Below the pieces are notes generated by a model. The model did no database searches. It had not been told where the DNA came from and was given only the letters and a program-made list of their open reading frames with translations. Both the position numbers and the translations under genes were made by a program. Of a stretch of DNA of 64,000 nt, positions 51,641 through 62,039 are shown piece by piece; positions within the stretch are counted from its first letter, which is position 1; every line of letters starts with the position of its first letter. This DNA comes from Allodiplogaster sudhausi (taxonomy: Eukaryota > Nematoda > Chromadorea > Rhabditida > Diplogasteridae): contig CALZFC010000067.1 in assembly GCA_945643635.1 (NCBI GenBank), forward strand, positions 1,064,501 to 1,128,500, read 5' to 3'.

Positions 51641-53612
51641 GACAGAGAGAGAGAGAGACAGAGAGAGAGACAGAGAGAGAGACAGAGAGAGAGACAGAGA
51701 GAGAGACAGAGAGAGAGACAGAGAGAGAGACAGAGAGAGAGACAGAGAGAGAGACAGAGAGAGAGACAGAGAGAGAGACAGAGAGAGAGACAGAGAGAGA
51801 GACAGAGAGAGAGACAGAGAGAGAGACAGAGAGAGAGACAGAGAGAGAGACGGAGAGAGAGACGGAGAGAGAGACGGAGAGAGAGACGGAGAGAGAGACG
51901 GAGAGAGAGACGGAGAGAGAGACGGAGAGAGAGACGGAGAGAGAGACGGAGAGAGAGACGGAGAGAGAGACGGAGAGAGAGACGGAGAGAGAGACGGAGA
52001 GAGAGACGGAGAGAGAGACGGAGAGAGAGACGGAGAGAGAGACGGAGAGAGAGACGGAGAGAGAGACGGAGAGAGAGACGGAGAGAGAGACGGAGAGAGA
52101 GACGGAGAGAGAGACGGAGAGAGAGACGGAGAGAGAGACGGAGAGAGAGACGGAGAGAGAGACGGAGAGAGAGACGGAGAGAGAGACGGAGAGAGAGACG
52201 GAGAGAGAGACGGAGAGAGAGACGGAGAGAGAGACGGAGAGAGAGACGGAGAGAGAGACGGAGAGAGAGACGGAGAGAGAGACGGAGAGAGAGACGGAGA
52301 GAGAGACGGAGAGAGAGACGGAGAGAGAGACGGAGAGAGAGACGGAGAGAGAGACGGAGAGAGAGACGGAGAGAGAGACGGAGAGAGAGACGGAGAGAGA
52401 GACGGAGAGAGAGACGGAGAGAGAGACGGAGAGAGAGACGGAGAGAGAGACGGAGAGAGAGACGGAGAGAGAGACGGAGAGAGAGACGGAGAGAGAGACG
52501 GAGAGAGAGACGGAGAGAGAGACGGAGAGAGAGACGGAGAGAGAGACGGAGAGAGAGACGGAGAGAGAGACGGAGAGAGAGACGGAGAGAGAGGCAGAGA
52601 GAGAGACAGAGAGAGAGACGGAGAGAGAGACGGAGAGAGAGACGGAGAGAGAGACGGAGAGAGAGACGGAGAGAGAGACGGAGAGAGAGACGGAGAGAGA
52701 GAAGAGAGACGGAGAGAGAGACGGAGAGAGAGACGGAGAGAGAGACGGAGAGAGAGACGGAGAGAGAGGCAGAGAGAGAGACAGAGAGAGAGACGGAGAG
52801 AGAGACGGAGAGAGAGACGGAGAGAGAGACGGAGAGAGAGACGGAGAGAGAGACGGAGAGAGAGACGGAGAGAGAGACGGAGAGAGAGACGGAGAGAGAG
52901 ACGGAGAGAGAGACGGAGAGAGAGACGGAGAGAGAGACGGAGAGAGAGACGGAGAGAGAGACAGAGAGAGAGACAGAGAGAGAGACAGAGAGAGAGACAG
53001 AGAGAGAGACGGAGAGAGAGACGGAGAGAGAGACGGAGAGAGAGACGGAGAGAGAGACGGAGAGATAGACGGAGAGAGAGACGGAGAGAGAGACGGAGAG
53101 AGAGACGGAGAGAGAGACGGAGAGAGAGACGGAGAGAGAGACGGAGAGAGAGACGGAGAGAGAGACGGAGAGAGAGACGGAGAGAGAGACGGAGAGAGAG
53201 ACGGAGAGAGAGACGGAGAGAGAGACGGAGAGAGAGACGGAGAGAGAGACGGAGAGAGAGACGGAGAGAGAGACGGAGAGAGAGACGGAGAGAGAGACGG
53301 AGAGAGAGACGGAGAGAGAGACGGAGAGAGAGACGGAGAGAGAGACGGAGAGAGAGACGGAGAGAGAGACGGAGAGAGAGACAGAGAGAGAGACAGAGAG
53401 AGAGACAGAGAGAGAGACAGAGAGAGAGACAGAGAGAGACAGAGAGAGAGACAGAGAGAGACAGAGAGAGACAGAGAGAGAGACAGAGAGAGACAGAGAG
53501 AGACAGAGAGAGAGACAGAGAGAGACAGAGAGAGACAGAGAGAGACAGAGAGAGACAGAGAGAGACAGAGAGAGAGACAGAGAGAGACAGAGAGAGACAG
53601 AGAGAGACAGAG
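51641..53612. repeat. 12-bp-unit GA-rich minisatellite, ~2 kb
   Basis: About 160 units of CGGAGAGAGAGA. At both edges (51641-51850, 53379-53612) the unit is CAGAGAGAGAGA, and the right edge also has 10-bp units. Five or so CA-type units recur inside (about 52961-53005). A 7-bp register slip lies at about 52702. The variant pair ggcagagagagagacagag occurs at 52593 and 52768, 175 bp apart. Because 12 is divisible by 3, all frames stay open and yield a meaningless 731-codon frame. Confidence 0.97.
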
Positions 53613-53689
53613 GCGGAGTGAGGGAGAGAATTAAAGAGAGTTTACAGTGAGACAAGGACATAGAAATTTTTTTTTTTTTCAATTTTTCA

Positions 53690-53790
53690 AAAAAGCAATT
53701 TTTTTCGTATAAAAACATCATACTTTTGTGCGCCAACACACATCCAGGTGGTTTTAAACCACTAAGCCTGTTTTATAGAAAGGTTTTGTT
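53690..53790 (-). repeat. Dispersed piece D16, copy 1
   Basis: ccaggtggttttaaaccact flanked by acacacat and aagcctgttttata; matches 63115-63200 in reverse. Could be a transposon end, as ggttttaaaccac is itself palindromic. Confidence 0.7.
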
Positions 53791-53925
53791 GAATGAGGCT
53801 GATGAGAACGGAGGTCACTGTGATAATAAAATATTATGACGTGAGATGATGGAATATAATTCAAGTGTATTTTTGAAAAAAAAATTGTAGCTTTCTTTTT
53901 TCCCTCTTCCTCTTCGTTCTTCAAG

Positions 53926-54057
53926 GTGATCGGCGTGGTGAAGGCGTACCAAACTCGCGTGGGCACCGGCCCCTTCCCGACCGAGCTGTTCGACGAGGAC
54001 GGAGAGAAGCTGCAGCGAATCGGCATGGAGATCGGAGTCACGACGGGCAGGGAGAGG
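53926..54057 (+). CDS. ADSS: Adenylosuccinate synthetase exon
   Basis: Adenylosuccinate synthetase joins IMP and aspartate using GTP, the first committed step to AMP. This 44-codon exon, phase 0 at both ends, reads [19 protein letters not shown] and later [12 protein letters not shown]. These match the conserved GVVKAY-x-TRVG-x-G-x-FPTE and E-x-GVTTGR-[KR]-R segments that help bind IMP and GTP. Acceptor: pyrimidine tract ending tcttcaag. Donor: gtgcgc at 54058. The next exon should start with R-C-G-W-[FL]-D, but I find none in the following 10 kb, nor earlier ADSS exons upstream. Single exon of a large-intron gene, or an isolated fragment. Confidence 0.88.
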
Positions 54058-54444
54058 GTGCGCTTGTTGTACAATGCACTTGAGCTTTAAAAATGAGAAT
54101 AGAGAAACTGACTGGTTGATGGACAGAATGAGATGTTTCTCGCTTTCTCGCTTTCTCTCACTTTCTCTCTCGATCGCGAGATAAGGACGGATAGATTGAA
54201 AGTGATAGGGAGAATATATTATTAAAAGACAGCGAATGTCATATGTCGAAGCAGAACAAACATGTTGTCTTACATCAGTTAGCATTTTTTATGTTGTATT
54301 TATTTTTTTTCCCATAATACCCACCTTCATATCGTTCGACCTTTCAGGTTTCAATCAAATGGGATACAATCAACATTGGCATGTTCACTTTGTTTTAAAA
54401 TATGACAAAAGACAAAAAAAAGTCGCATTTTATGAGCAGAGGAT
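54058..54444. other. Intron-like sequence
   Basis: Non-coding; its 54180-54420 part is loosely related to 51000-51330 (attattaaa, catttttatgtt, tacaatcaacattgg). Confidence 0.45.
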
Positions 54445-54850
54445 AGGGTTCTTGGTTGCGAACGAAGACTATTTCTCATATAGAGAAATGGAAGAGAAGT
54501 GAAAGTAACTGTTCAAAATATTTAATATGAAGGAAGAAGAAAATAAAACCACAGCAACAACAACGACAGCTAAGTATTGTATATTAATTTTTTTATTCAG
54601 CTGCTGCGACAAAATTTAGAGATATTGCATGATTCTTCCAATATTGCGTAATCCTAATACATTTAGCAAAACAATATCATCTTGCGCTTATTATATTATG
54701 TACGTGAAATGGGAAGAGAGAAACTGACTCATAGACGAACTGAACAAGCTGTTTGTCGCTTTCCTGTTTTCTCTCTTTCTCTACTTTCTCTCTCTTTCTC
54801 TCTGTCTCTATTGGCTCTCACTTTATCTCTCTTTCTCTGTTCGTTCCTCT
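54445..54850. repeat. Duplicated segment D13, copy 2, then CT tract
   Basis: Partner of 50305-50610. The CT tract is 54765-54845. Confidence 0.8.
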
Positions 54851-55094
54851 CCTTGCGTGCGATAACGTCAAGCAGAGGCTACATTTGTAAATATTAAAGA
54901 AACTTTAGAAAATGGCATCTGCATGGTTCCAAGAAAAGAAGGAAATGTTAGGCATCAGAAAATAAAAGACAAAGAGTCGATGGGGTTGTGGGGCGCAAAG
55001 ATCATATTTATTCCTAAGCATAAGACAAAAACACCATTAAAAACAGTTTTTAATTTTTTTTCAAAATAAACCTGTTGGCTGAAATTCATCGGAG

Positions 55095-55270
55095 AGCTCC
55101 AATTTTTGCTCTCTTTCTATTGCGATCGCTCTACGCTAAAGCGCCGCTTCTCTGCAATCTGCAGTTGAATCATTTCCTTTCTTCAAAATAAATGTACGCT
55201 TCTTTCTTTTTCAGAGAGAATACGTTGAAAAAAAAACAAATCTTTGAAGTAATAATCCTAGTTAACGTAG
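55095..55270 (+). repeat. Family A copy
   Basis: tctattgcgatcgctctacg, ctaaagcgccgcttctctgc, aatctgcagttgaatcattt. Confidence 0.75.
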
Positions 55271-55573
55271 AATACAGTTCACACAAGTAGAAATTAATGA
55301 GAAATTAGATTCAAGAAGAAGGAAAAAAAAAGATTCGACAAAATTCTACTTAGCGAGTCAATTAATTATTTAATTCACATCTTTGAGTACGCTAGATAGG
55401 ACAAAGACAAATGTCAATTGAGCATGGTCCTTTCAAGTCACCGTATTTGGAAGCGCAGTATTCTTTTTATTAATATAGAGAGAAAATTGTACCATACCTT
55501 TCAACATTCCCCTCTTACTGTAGATTATTTCCTTCTTTTATGAGAAAAAATTACTGATCAGTCCCACAATGAA
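55271..55573. other. No recognisable feature
   Basis: AT-rich unique sequence. Confidence 0.4.
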
Positions 55574-55915
55574 GTTATTTACTTCTGTTCTCTCGGTTTT
55601 GAAATTGAAACAGAGAGAGACAATATTAAATGATGTATGGGAATAAAAATTTTCATAAGGAATTCCGAAGAGAAAAAAGGTGGGAATTCGGAATTCGGAA
55701 CTTCAAGTTACCAGAAGAAAATTGGGACTTTTTCTTGCAAACTTTTGGTCTATTTCCCGCGCTTGGGTCTTAAAACAACAGAGAGCATAGATGGTGGATG
55801 TGTTCTGCCGTGCCATTAAAAGCTTGTGTGAAAGCTGAAGAAAACATTGTCAAATATTGTTATTTACTTCTGTTCTCTCGGTTTTGAAATTGAAACAGAG
55901 AGAGACAATATTAAA
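55574..55915. repeat. 57-bp exact direct repeat, two copies
   Basis: gttatttacttctgttctct and the next 37 bases are identical at 55574-55630 and 55859-55915, with 228 bp between. Each copy contains a near-palindrome (ctctcggttttgaaattgaa, acagagagag). The spacer is unique. Confidence 0.95.
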
Positions 55916-56034
55916 GTTTCTAAAATCATATGTAGAACAGAGAAAAAGTGATGCCGCCTTGCCGTAGTTAACATCCCTTTTCATCTCTTTTTATTTCTTT
56001 ATTTATTTTGCGTATATCCGCTCGTTAAACTGTT

Positions 56035-56135
56035 GGCGCTTGGGGTTGCTCTTTTTACTTCGATCGCATTACGCTAAACCGCCGTGTCTTTGCGCTCTGC
56101 AATTGTGTCATTTTCAATTGCTTGTTTCTGTTTTT
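56035..56135 (+). repeat. Family A 5' core
   Basis: tttttacttcgatcgcatta, cgctaaaccgccgtgtcttt, gcaattgtgtcattttcaat. Confidence 0.75.
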
Positions 56136-56467
56136 TTAATAGTGAGGAAGAAACAGAAATAAAAAAAAATAGAGGGCAGTGCGAATTTATATTTATACTA
56201 TCATCGTCGGCGTTAGCACTTCGTTTAAATAATGAGTAATGAAAAAGTTCATTTCCGGGGTGGGTCCAATTTTTTAAACATGTTAGATTTCAATTTCTAA
56301 TTCGTATTTTTTTAATACAAAAATTTTTCTTTTAGCTTCCCGTACACAAGGTTTCTCATTTATTTATTTCCGAATCGAAATACGACTCCTGCTGAACTGC
56401 AATATTATGCGTGACCGATAAGAGTTCGGTCGGTTACGTGCATGTTCGCTAGCACATTTGCGAAAAT
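56136..56467. other. No recognisable feature
   Basis: AT-rich unique sequence. Confidence 0.4.
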
Positions 56468-56548
56468 CGGGCCCAATCAGGCTCAGGGCTGGGCCCTAGG
56501 TTGGGCCGGCCCTCATTTTGGGCCGGACCGAGCCCATTCCACCTCTGG
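56468..56548. mobile_element. Short GC-rich hAT-like fragment
   Basis: tcgggcccaatcaggctcag to gcccattccacctctgg; its reverse complement starts CAGAGGTGGAATGGGC, a CAGAGGTGG-type hAT end. No target duplication seen. Confidence 0.5.
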
Positions 56549-56634
56549 CGACGACAAAGAGGCAGAACAATAAGTAAAAGCGGAAGAAGTTATGATTTAT
56601 ACAGCTGTAGGTGCAGCTGAGGGCATAGACTTCG

Positions 56635-56730
56635 AGGTAGAGAGAGACAGAGTGAGAGTGAAGAAAGAGAGAGAAGAGAGAGTGAGAGTGAAGAGAAAGA
56701 GTGAAGAGAGAGAGAGAAGAGAGATAGTCA
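56635..56730. repeat. GA tract
   Basis: Purine repeat with gagagtgaagagaaagag units. Confidence 0.9.
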
Positions 56731-56814
56731 TCAGTCCAGTCTTTCATTAGATCTGCTTGTTTGATTTGGGACCAAAAAAAGTGCAGAGAGATGGATACAG
56801 CAGTCACCTTTCCG

Positions 56815-57035
56815 TTCAACTTGCTTTTGCATATGCTTTGAGCATGAAAAGCACCGGTGCATGAAAATTTTAGAGAATTGAATAAAAATTACGTTATTGC
56901 AACCGTAATAAGAATTGCATTTTTTAATGCCAAAATCTTTTGTTTTTATTGCCAAGGATTCGGAGATGGATGAGAAAGATAGGGAGATGCCGTGAAGAAA
57001 GTCGCCAGATTGGGATTCTGCTACGATGGCACTTG
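56815..57035 (+). repeat. Family B, long copy
   Basis: gcttttgcatatgctttgag, aaaagcaccggtgcatgaaa, then gccaaggattcggagatgga, gggagatgccgtgaagaaag, gattgggattctgc. It is inverted relative to 59235-59480, defining a unit of at least 220 bp. Confidence 0.7.
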
Positions 57036-57114
57036 AGAATCTCATGGAGTTGCTCATAGAGGAGGACAAGGGCTTTTCGTGGTTGTTCATGAGGGCGCGA
57101 GGAAGGGAGGGAGG

Positions 57115-57116
57115 AT

Positions 57117-57157
<41 letters not shown>

Positions 57158-57275
57158 TGACATCCTTTTTGTTTTAAGAGAAAGTGGGAGTACGAGAAAG
57201 AGACAGAGAGAAAGAGGAGAGACAGAGAGAAAAAGGAGAGAAGAGGGGGCGAGTGGGCGAGAGAACAAGAGAAAG
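57115..57275. repeat. GA tracts
   Basis: Near-pure (GA)n at 57118-57153 and an imperfect tract at 57178-57273. Confidence 0.95.
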
Positions 57276-57426
57276 AATATCCAAATTCGAAGGCCATAAA
57301 ATATTAATAATATGCAAACCTTGGAATAAAAGGGTTGCCGGATTCCGACACTCCATCTTGATTTGGTGAACAATAAAATCAATATTTTTTTGCCATACAG
57401 CAAAATCAGAATTTTTTGTCTTTAAG

Positions 57427-57485
57427 AAATTTTGTAGATGCGTCAACGTGATTTGCAACGGAGTCGTCGTCAATCTGGAAGCACT
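57427..57485 (+). CDS. ADSS: Adenylosuccinate synthetase-like exon (N-terminal part)
   Basis: Acceptor attttttgtctttaag, donor gtaagc, 59 nt, 19 codons plus two bases. It reads CVNVICNGVVVNLEAL, aligning with the ADSS segment C-[IV]-x-[VI]-I-G-N-G-V-V-[VI]-x-[LI]-x-x-L about a quarter of the way into the enzyme. The first conserved Gly is Cys here. It belongs upstream of the exon at 53926 but lies 3.4 kb downstream on the same strand, so the two cannot be in one normal transcript in this assembly. Confidence 0.6.
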
Positions 57486-57744
57486 GTAAGCCAATGTCGC
57501 ACAAAACGGAGTGGACCAAGTGTTCTTTCCTTTCCCGCCTTTTTATGATTTGAAATAGTTGGCATTTGGTCCCGCCAGGAATTGTTTCGCTCTAGCGCAA
57601 CTACTGAGAGAGCACACACGGTGGTGTTAGATGTGTTCAAAGTTTGAAAGTTAGGTTTTTTAGTAGCGTCGATACTTTCTCGTCTTTCTCCTAACAAATT
57701 CATATAGCCATTCCTTCGCTGTAAGAAAATGCCATGTATGTAAC
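57486..57744. other. No recognisable feature
   Basis: Unique sequence. Confidence 0.4.
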
Positions 57745-58049
57745 GAATCTTGTAAGGATCAAATTACGCCAATGCGCCGGGTCTCTGCAGTTGAATCATT
57801 TTCAGCCGAATCACCCACATTTTTACCTTTTCACCCATCCTCTTCTGGAGGATTATCCGGCAACTATTTTCCTTGATGATGTAAACTAAATCAATAACGA
57901 CCAGAAATATTTTGCATTATTTAAATAATGCAAAATATAGAAGTTTTTTTTCTTTTTTTTTATCAACTAGATCGTTGGGCACTTGGGGTTGTTCGTTTCA
58001 TTTCGATCGCATTCCACTAAACCGCCGTGTCTCTGCACTCTGTAGTAGC

Positions 58050-58089
<40 letters not shown>

Positions 58090-58190
58090 AAGAGCGAGGT
58101 AGAAATAAAGGGAGAGTGTGAGAAGGAGACAGAGAGAGGGAGAAAGTGAGAGAGAGCGAGTGAGAAAGAGAGAAAGCGAGAAACAGCTCG
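57745..58190 (+). repeat. Two partial family A copies, palindrome, GA tract
   Basis: 57750-57810: caaattacgccaatgcgccg, ggtctctgcagttgaatcat. A 32-bp perfect palindrome (atattttgcattattt and its complement) at 57907-57938. 57980-58050: ttcatttcgatcgcattcca, ctaaaccgccgtgtctctgc. GA tract 58050-58180. Confidence 0.75.
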
Positions 58191-58440
58191 TTCAGTCCGT
58201 GAATGTCTATCTTCCCCGCTAGCATTACAAACTGTCTTGCTAAATGCTTCCGAGACTGTAATTATGCTCTATTCCATACGTCTCAGAAACAACTCTTATT
58301 TCTCAAATCAGAAAGAGTTATCCCTAAGCGACTTTCCTAAGATTCTCTTTTTTTATTCCAGATCTCATTCAAAATAGTTCGATTTTGTAACGTCATCTTT
58401 TGATTTTTTTTTGAAGGAACAATAATTAAATAAATATGTC
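58191..58440. other. No recognisable feature
   Basis: Unique sequence. Confidence 0.4.
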
Positions 58441-58640
58441 AATCTAACTCGTATCGAATGCCTTTGACACTCATTTTTTTTAATTCTCACATTTTTTTTT
58501 CTTCGACGAATCCTTTTTTGTAGATAAAAATTGATTATGGATAAAATTTTAACTGATTTAACTGACACGGGTCGTTTAGCGAAATGCGATCGCTATAAAA
58601 GGAGCATCGCAATATGGCGAGCGATCTTGGTTGCCTGTAC
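58441..58640 (-). repeat. Family A copy (reverse)
   Basis: gaatgcctttgacactcatt, gacacgggtcgtttagcgaa, atgcgatcgctataaaagga, gcatcgcaatatggcgagcg. Confidence 0.75.
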
Positions 58641-58724
58641 CTCCAAACACAAACCTGTGCAACGAGTTCACAATCTCTATGACTCCATCGACTCTTTTTT
58701 CCTGATTTATTTTTCCCCCAAAGC

Positions 58725-58900
58725 GGAGAGAGAGTGAGAGAGAGAGAGAGGGAGAGAGAGGGAGGGTGAGAGAGGGAGAGGGGAGAGAGGGGGAGAGAGA
58801 AAGCGAAACAGAGACAGACAGACAAACAGACAGAGAGACAGACATACAGAAAGAGAGAGAGAGCGAGAGAGAGAGAGAGAGAGAAAGGGAGAGAGAGCGT
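58725..58900. repeat. GA tract with (GACA)n
   Basis: Purine repeat; 58812-58850 is a cagacagacaaacagacaga run. Confidence 0.95.
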
Positions 58901-59234
58901 TTGGCAATCATATTAATGTACAAGACTCAGACAAATTAAAAGAAAACCAAAGAAAGATTGACAATGATTTACGCATACATACAATGTATTGAAAAATGCC
59001 TTTTTGAGAACGTGGAAGGATCAAAGACATGCACAACGCTAGCATGTTAACGGGTAGATAATTTGAAAAAAAAATGCCATTTTGGAAGAAAATCATGCGC
59101 ATTTCAAGGTTACGCAAACAACAAAATGCCGCTGTACCCCATTTTGCAGTTTGTAGGGCGCTGAAATCGCCAAAACTACAAAATGCCCGGGGAGCGTTTT
59201 CTGGCTCGCCGCCAAAACTAGAAAATACTTTTCT
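58901..59234. other. Anonymous sequence
   Basis: Contains two related phrases, aacaaaatgccgctgtaccc and ctacaaaatgcccggggagc. No gene recognised. Confidence 0.4.
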
Positions 59235-59480
59235 ATGTGCACATAGAAGCAGAATCCCAATGAGGCGGTCGCTTGGCCGACTCTCTTCACGGCATTTCCC
59301 GTTCTTTCTCTTCCATCTCCAAACCCTTGGCAATGCAAACAAAATATGTGTACTTTGGCCTTAAAAATGCAAATCTTATTATGGCTGCAATATAGTAATT
59401 TTTCATTCCACTCTCTAAAATTTTCATACACCGGCGCTTTTCACGCTCAAAGCATTTACAAAAGCAAATTGAACAAAACG
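59235..59480 (-). repeat. Family B, long copy (reverse)
   Basis: Inverse of 56815-57035: cagaatcccaatgaggc, ttcacggcatttcccg, ccaaacccttggcaatgc, caccggcgcttttcacgctc. Confidence 0.7.
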
Positions 59481-60079
59481 TAACTGCTATATTCATCTTG
59501 CTTGACTTTTGCAACCAACCAAGTCTTCTCCATTAAACCGAACAAGAATGGTAATACATAGCATGTACAGTACAGTGCAAAAATATACGAACACCATGAT
59601 ATTTTGCTATATTTTCCTTCAACGTTGACGAAACTTCATGAAATTTTCAGGGTTGTTTCTGTATGATGTCAGAATTACGGTTGCAGATTATTGGTGTCAT
59701 TGATATTATGCAGGGCTATAAAAATTCAATAATTCGAATTACCCAGTATTGCACATTCAGGCATTCAAAACAAAATGATTTATTTCTTGGATATTCTGGT
59801 AGTTAATATTGGATAGATAGTAGATCTAAATTCTAGAATATCCTAGCGATAACTTTTTGATCTAATTGTGATTTAATCCTATGCCATTACATGTTGCCTA
59901 CCTTCTGTTCGAGATTCATTCACTTGGCCTCAGATGAAGAAGGTTCAGCGGGATAAATTCAATCATTTACTGCTATTCCCAGAGTATTAATGACATCCAA
60001 ATATTTGTAATTAATTACTAAACTAATTCAAATGGTTAATTGAACTGTGGAAATTAGGTGCTAACTATTTGTTCGCACT

Positions 60080-60262
60080 TTGAACACCGCGTTCAACTTT
60101 GGCCCGCACCGTAGAAGTGCGAAAAGTGGTGTTGTGCAGGGTTTCGTTTTTGGAAAACGGTTTTGTCTATCTATAATGATAGTGAATAGGATTTTCAACC
60201 TTCAGCAGCCTTATTTCATCCCTGGCTTCATGGTTCCACAAAGGGAGGGGCAGATCGTTTGA
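60080..60262 (+). other. Small ORF in the left palindrome arm
   Basis: 60 codons: RRSAKSGVVQGFVFGKR, CLSIMIVNRIF, QQPYFIPGFMVPQREGQIV. The right arm (60457-60672, minus) keeps the same frame, most residues and the same stop position. Function unknown; perhaps the decayed end of a transposase frame. Confidence 0.35.
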
Positions 60263-60456
60263 ATGTACCCTGGCATAGAGTACCACCGTGCCCAATAAGG
60301 CAGGAAACTAAACCCGAAAATTTTAGATCGAGTCAAAACTCCAAATAATCGATACAATAGAGTATTCTGCCATAGTATATAACGCAATTAGTTGATTTAA
60401 AGTTGTATTTGATGTAGAACAGACAGTACACCGTACTACTCTATGCCAGGGTACAT

Positions 60457-60672
60457 TCAAACGATCTGCCCCTCCCTTTGTGAAACCATGAAGACAGGAA
60501 TGAAATAGGGCTTCCGAATATGGACAAGCCTAGAAACTATCATTATAGATAGGCAAACCCGTTTTCCAAATACGGACCCATCCACAGCACCACTTTTAGC
60601 ACTTCTGCGGTGCGGGTCATAGTTGACCGCGGTGTTCAAATTGTTCACAAACAGTTTGCACCTAATTTCCAC
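60457..60672 (-). other. Small ORF in the right palindrome arm
   Basis: 71 codons, with RRSAKSGAVDGSVFGKR and FIPVFMVSQREGQIV. About three quarters of the shared residues match the left-arm ORF. Confidence 0.35.
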
Positions 60673-61179
60673 AGTTCAATTAATCATTTGAATTAGTTTA
60701 GTAATTACCTACGAATATTTGGACATCATTAACACTCTAGGAATAGCAGTAAATGATTGAATTTATCCCACTGAATCTTCTTCATCTGAGGCCGAGTGAA
60801 TGAATCTCGAACTGAAGGTAGGCAACATGTAACAGCATAGGATTAAATCACAATTAGATCAAAAAGTTATCGCAGGGATGTTCTAGAATTTAGATCTACT
60901 ATCTATCTAATATTAACTACCAGGATATCCAAGAAATAAATCATTTTGTCTTGCATGTCTGAATGTGCAAAACAGGGTAATTCGAATTATTGATTTTTTC
61001 AAGCCATGTATTGGATCAATGAAACCAATAATCTGCTAATATAATTCTGACAACATACAGAAACAAAATTTCATGAAGTTTCGTCAACGTTGAAGGAAAA
61101 TATAAAAAAATATTCGTATATTTTTGCACGGTACTGTACGTACATAAGAACCAGGGAGATAGAGGCGGGCTATAACGAA

Positions 61180-61345
61180 ATGTGGGGAAGGAGTTGACTC
61201 CTGTCAATACATTGTTCAAGATTCGATTGCGCTAGACAATTGCTTAATGATCTAATACGTTTTCGCGGTCGATTTGTCTCCATATTTTCATTCCATTCTT
61301 ATCGTAACTGTTTGTTCATTTTCCTTATTGCTTGTTGATTGTGAA
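61180..61345. repeat. Small repeats D14 and D15
   Basis: 61187-61225 is the reverse of 48725-48775 and contains the palindrome AGGAGTTGACTCCT; 61233-61345 is the reverse of 51546-51640. Confidence 0.65.
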
Positions 61346-61865
61346 AGATTATTTGTCAGGATTGAACCCGATTTTCAGCATTCCTATTTTAATTTCAAGG
61401 GCGCACACTTACGGCCATCTTTTTTTTTTTAGCTATCTCTCTTTCACTCCCCTGTCTCGCTCTCTCTTTCTCTCACTCTTTCTCTCTCTCTATTTCTCTC
61501 TCTCTCTCCCGTTCTCTCTCTCACCCTCCTTACCTTTGCCTCCCTTCTCTCCCTCATATTCTTCGCCTTCGGCTGCCCTGCCACCAGACGCCCCTTCAAT
61601 GCTGCACGGCTCTTGGATGCCTTGCAGTTCCGCTCAAACGTTTTCGATACTCGCTAATTGAGCGATTCTTTGCCGGAATTTTTCAGGATTCATATTTAAA
61701 ACCACGTGTATACGCCTGATTGTATAAACATGAATTTAGTACGCCATTTTCGTCGCCTTCTAATTTTTGCTTAATTCTTCTCTGACTCTTCTTATCTTTT
61801 GAAATTGAAAAAAATATATATTTCGAAAAATAAATCGAAAATGATTCAACTGCGGCAAGACCGCA
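61346..61865. repeat. CT tract, anonymous sequence, family A remnant
   Basis: CT tract 61435-61530. A reversed family A scrap ends at about 61845 (aaatgattcaactgcggc). Confidence 0.55.
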
Positions 61866-62039
61866 TCACCATATGATTTTCGAATCTTTTAATAATATTG
61901 TCTCCCTACCTTTCACTTTCAATCACTCCGTCTCTATTTCTTACTATTATCTCTCTTCAATTCTCTCTCTCTCCCCCCTATTTCTTTCATCCCGGAACTC
62001 TAAACAAAATAATTGAGTTGTCAATTTATTTATTCATCT

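Larger units (their letters stand above)
59568..61136. mobile_element. Tc1/mariner-like giant palindrome
   Basis: Flanked by TA (59566-59567, 61137-61138), with ends CAGTACAGTGCAAAAATATA and CAGTACCGTGCAAAAATATA (right end reverse-complemented), followed by cgaa. Tc1-like ends typically read CAGTG..CAAAAGTATTCGAAC. The arms (59568-60282, 60437-61136) are about 700 bp each and roughly 90% alike, round a 154-bp loop. No full transposase. Confidence 0.85.

Noticed and set aside
51544..53739. A 731-codon Ser/Leu/Val/Arg frame on the minus strand
   Set aside because: It is the translation of a 12-bp tandem repeat; since 12 is a multiple of 3, any frame stays open. No start context, splice or domain support.
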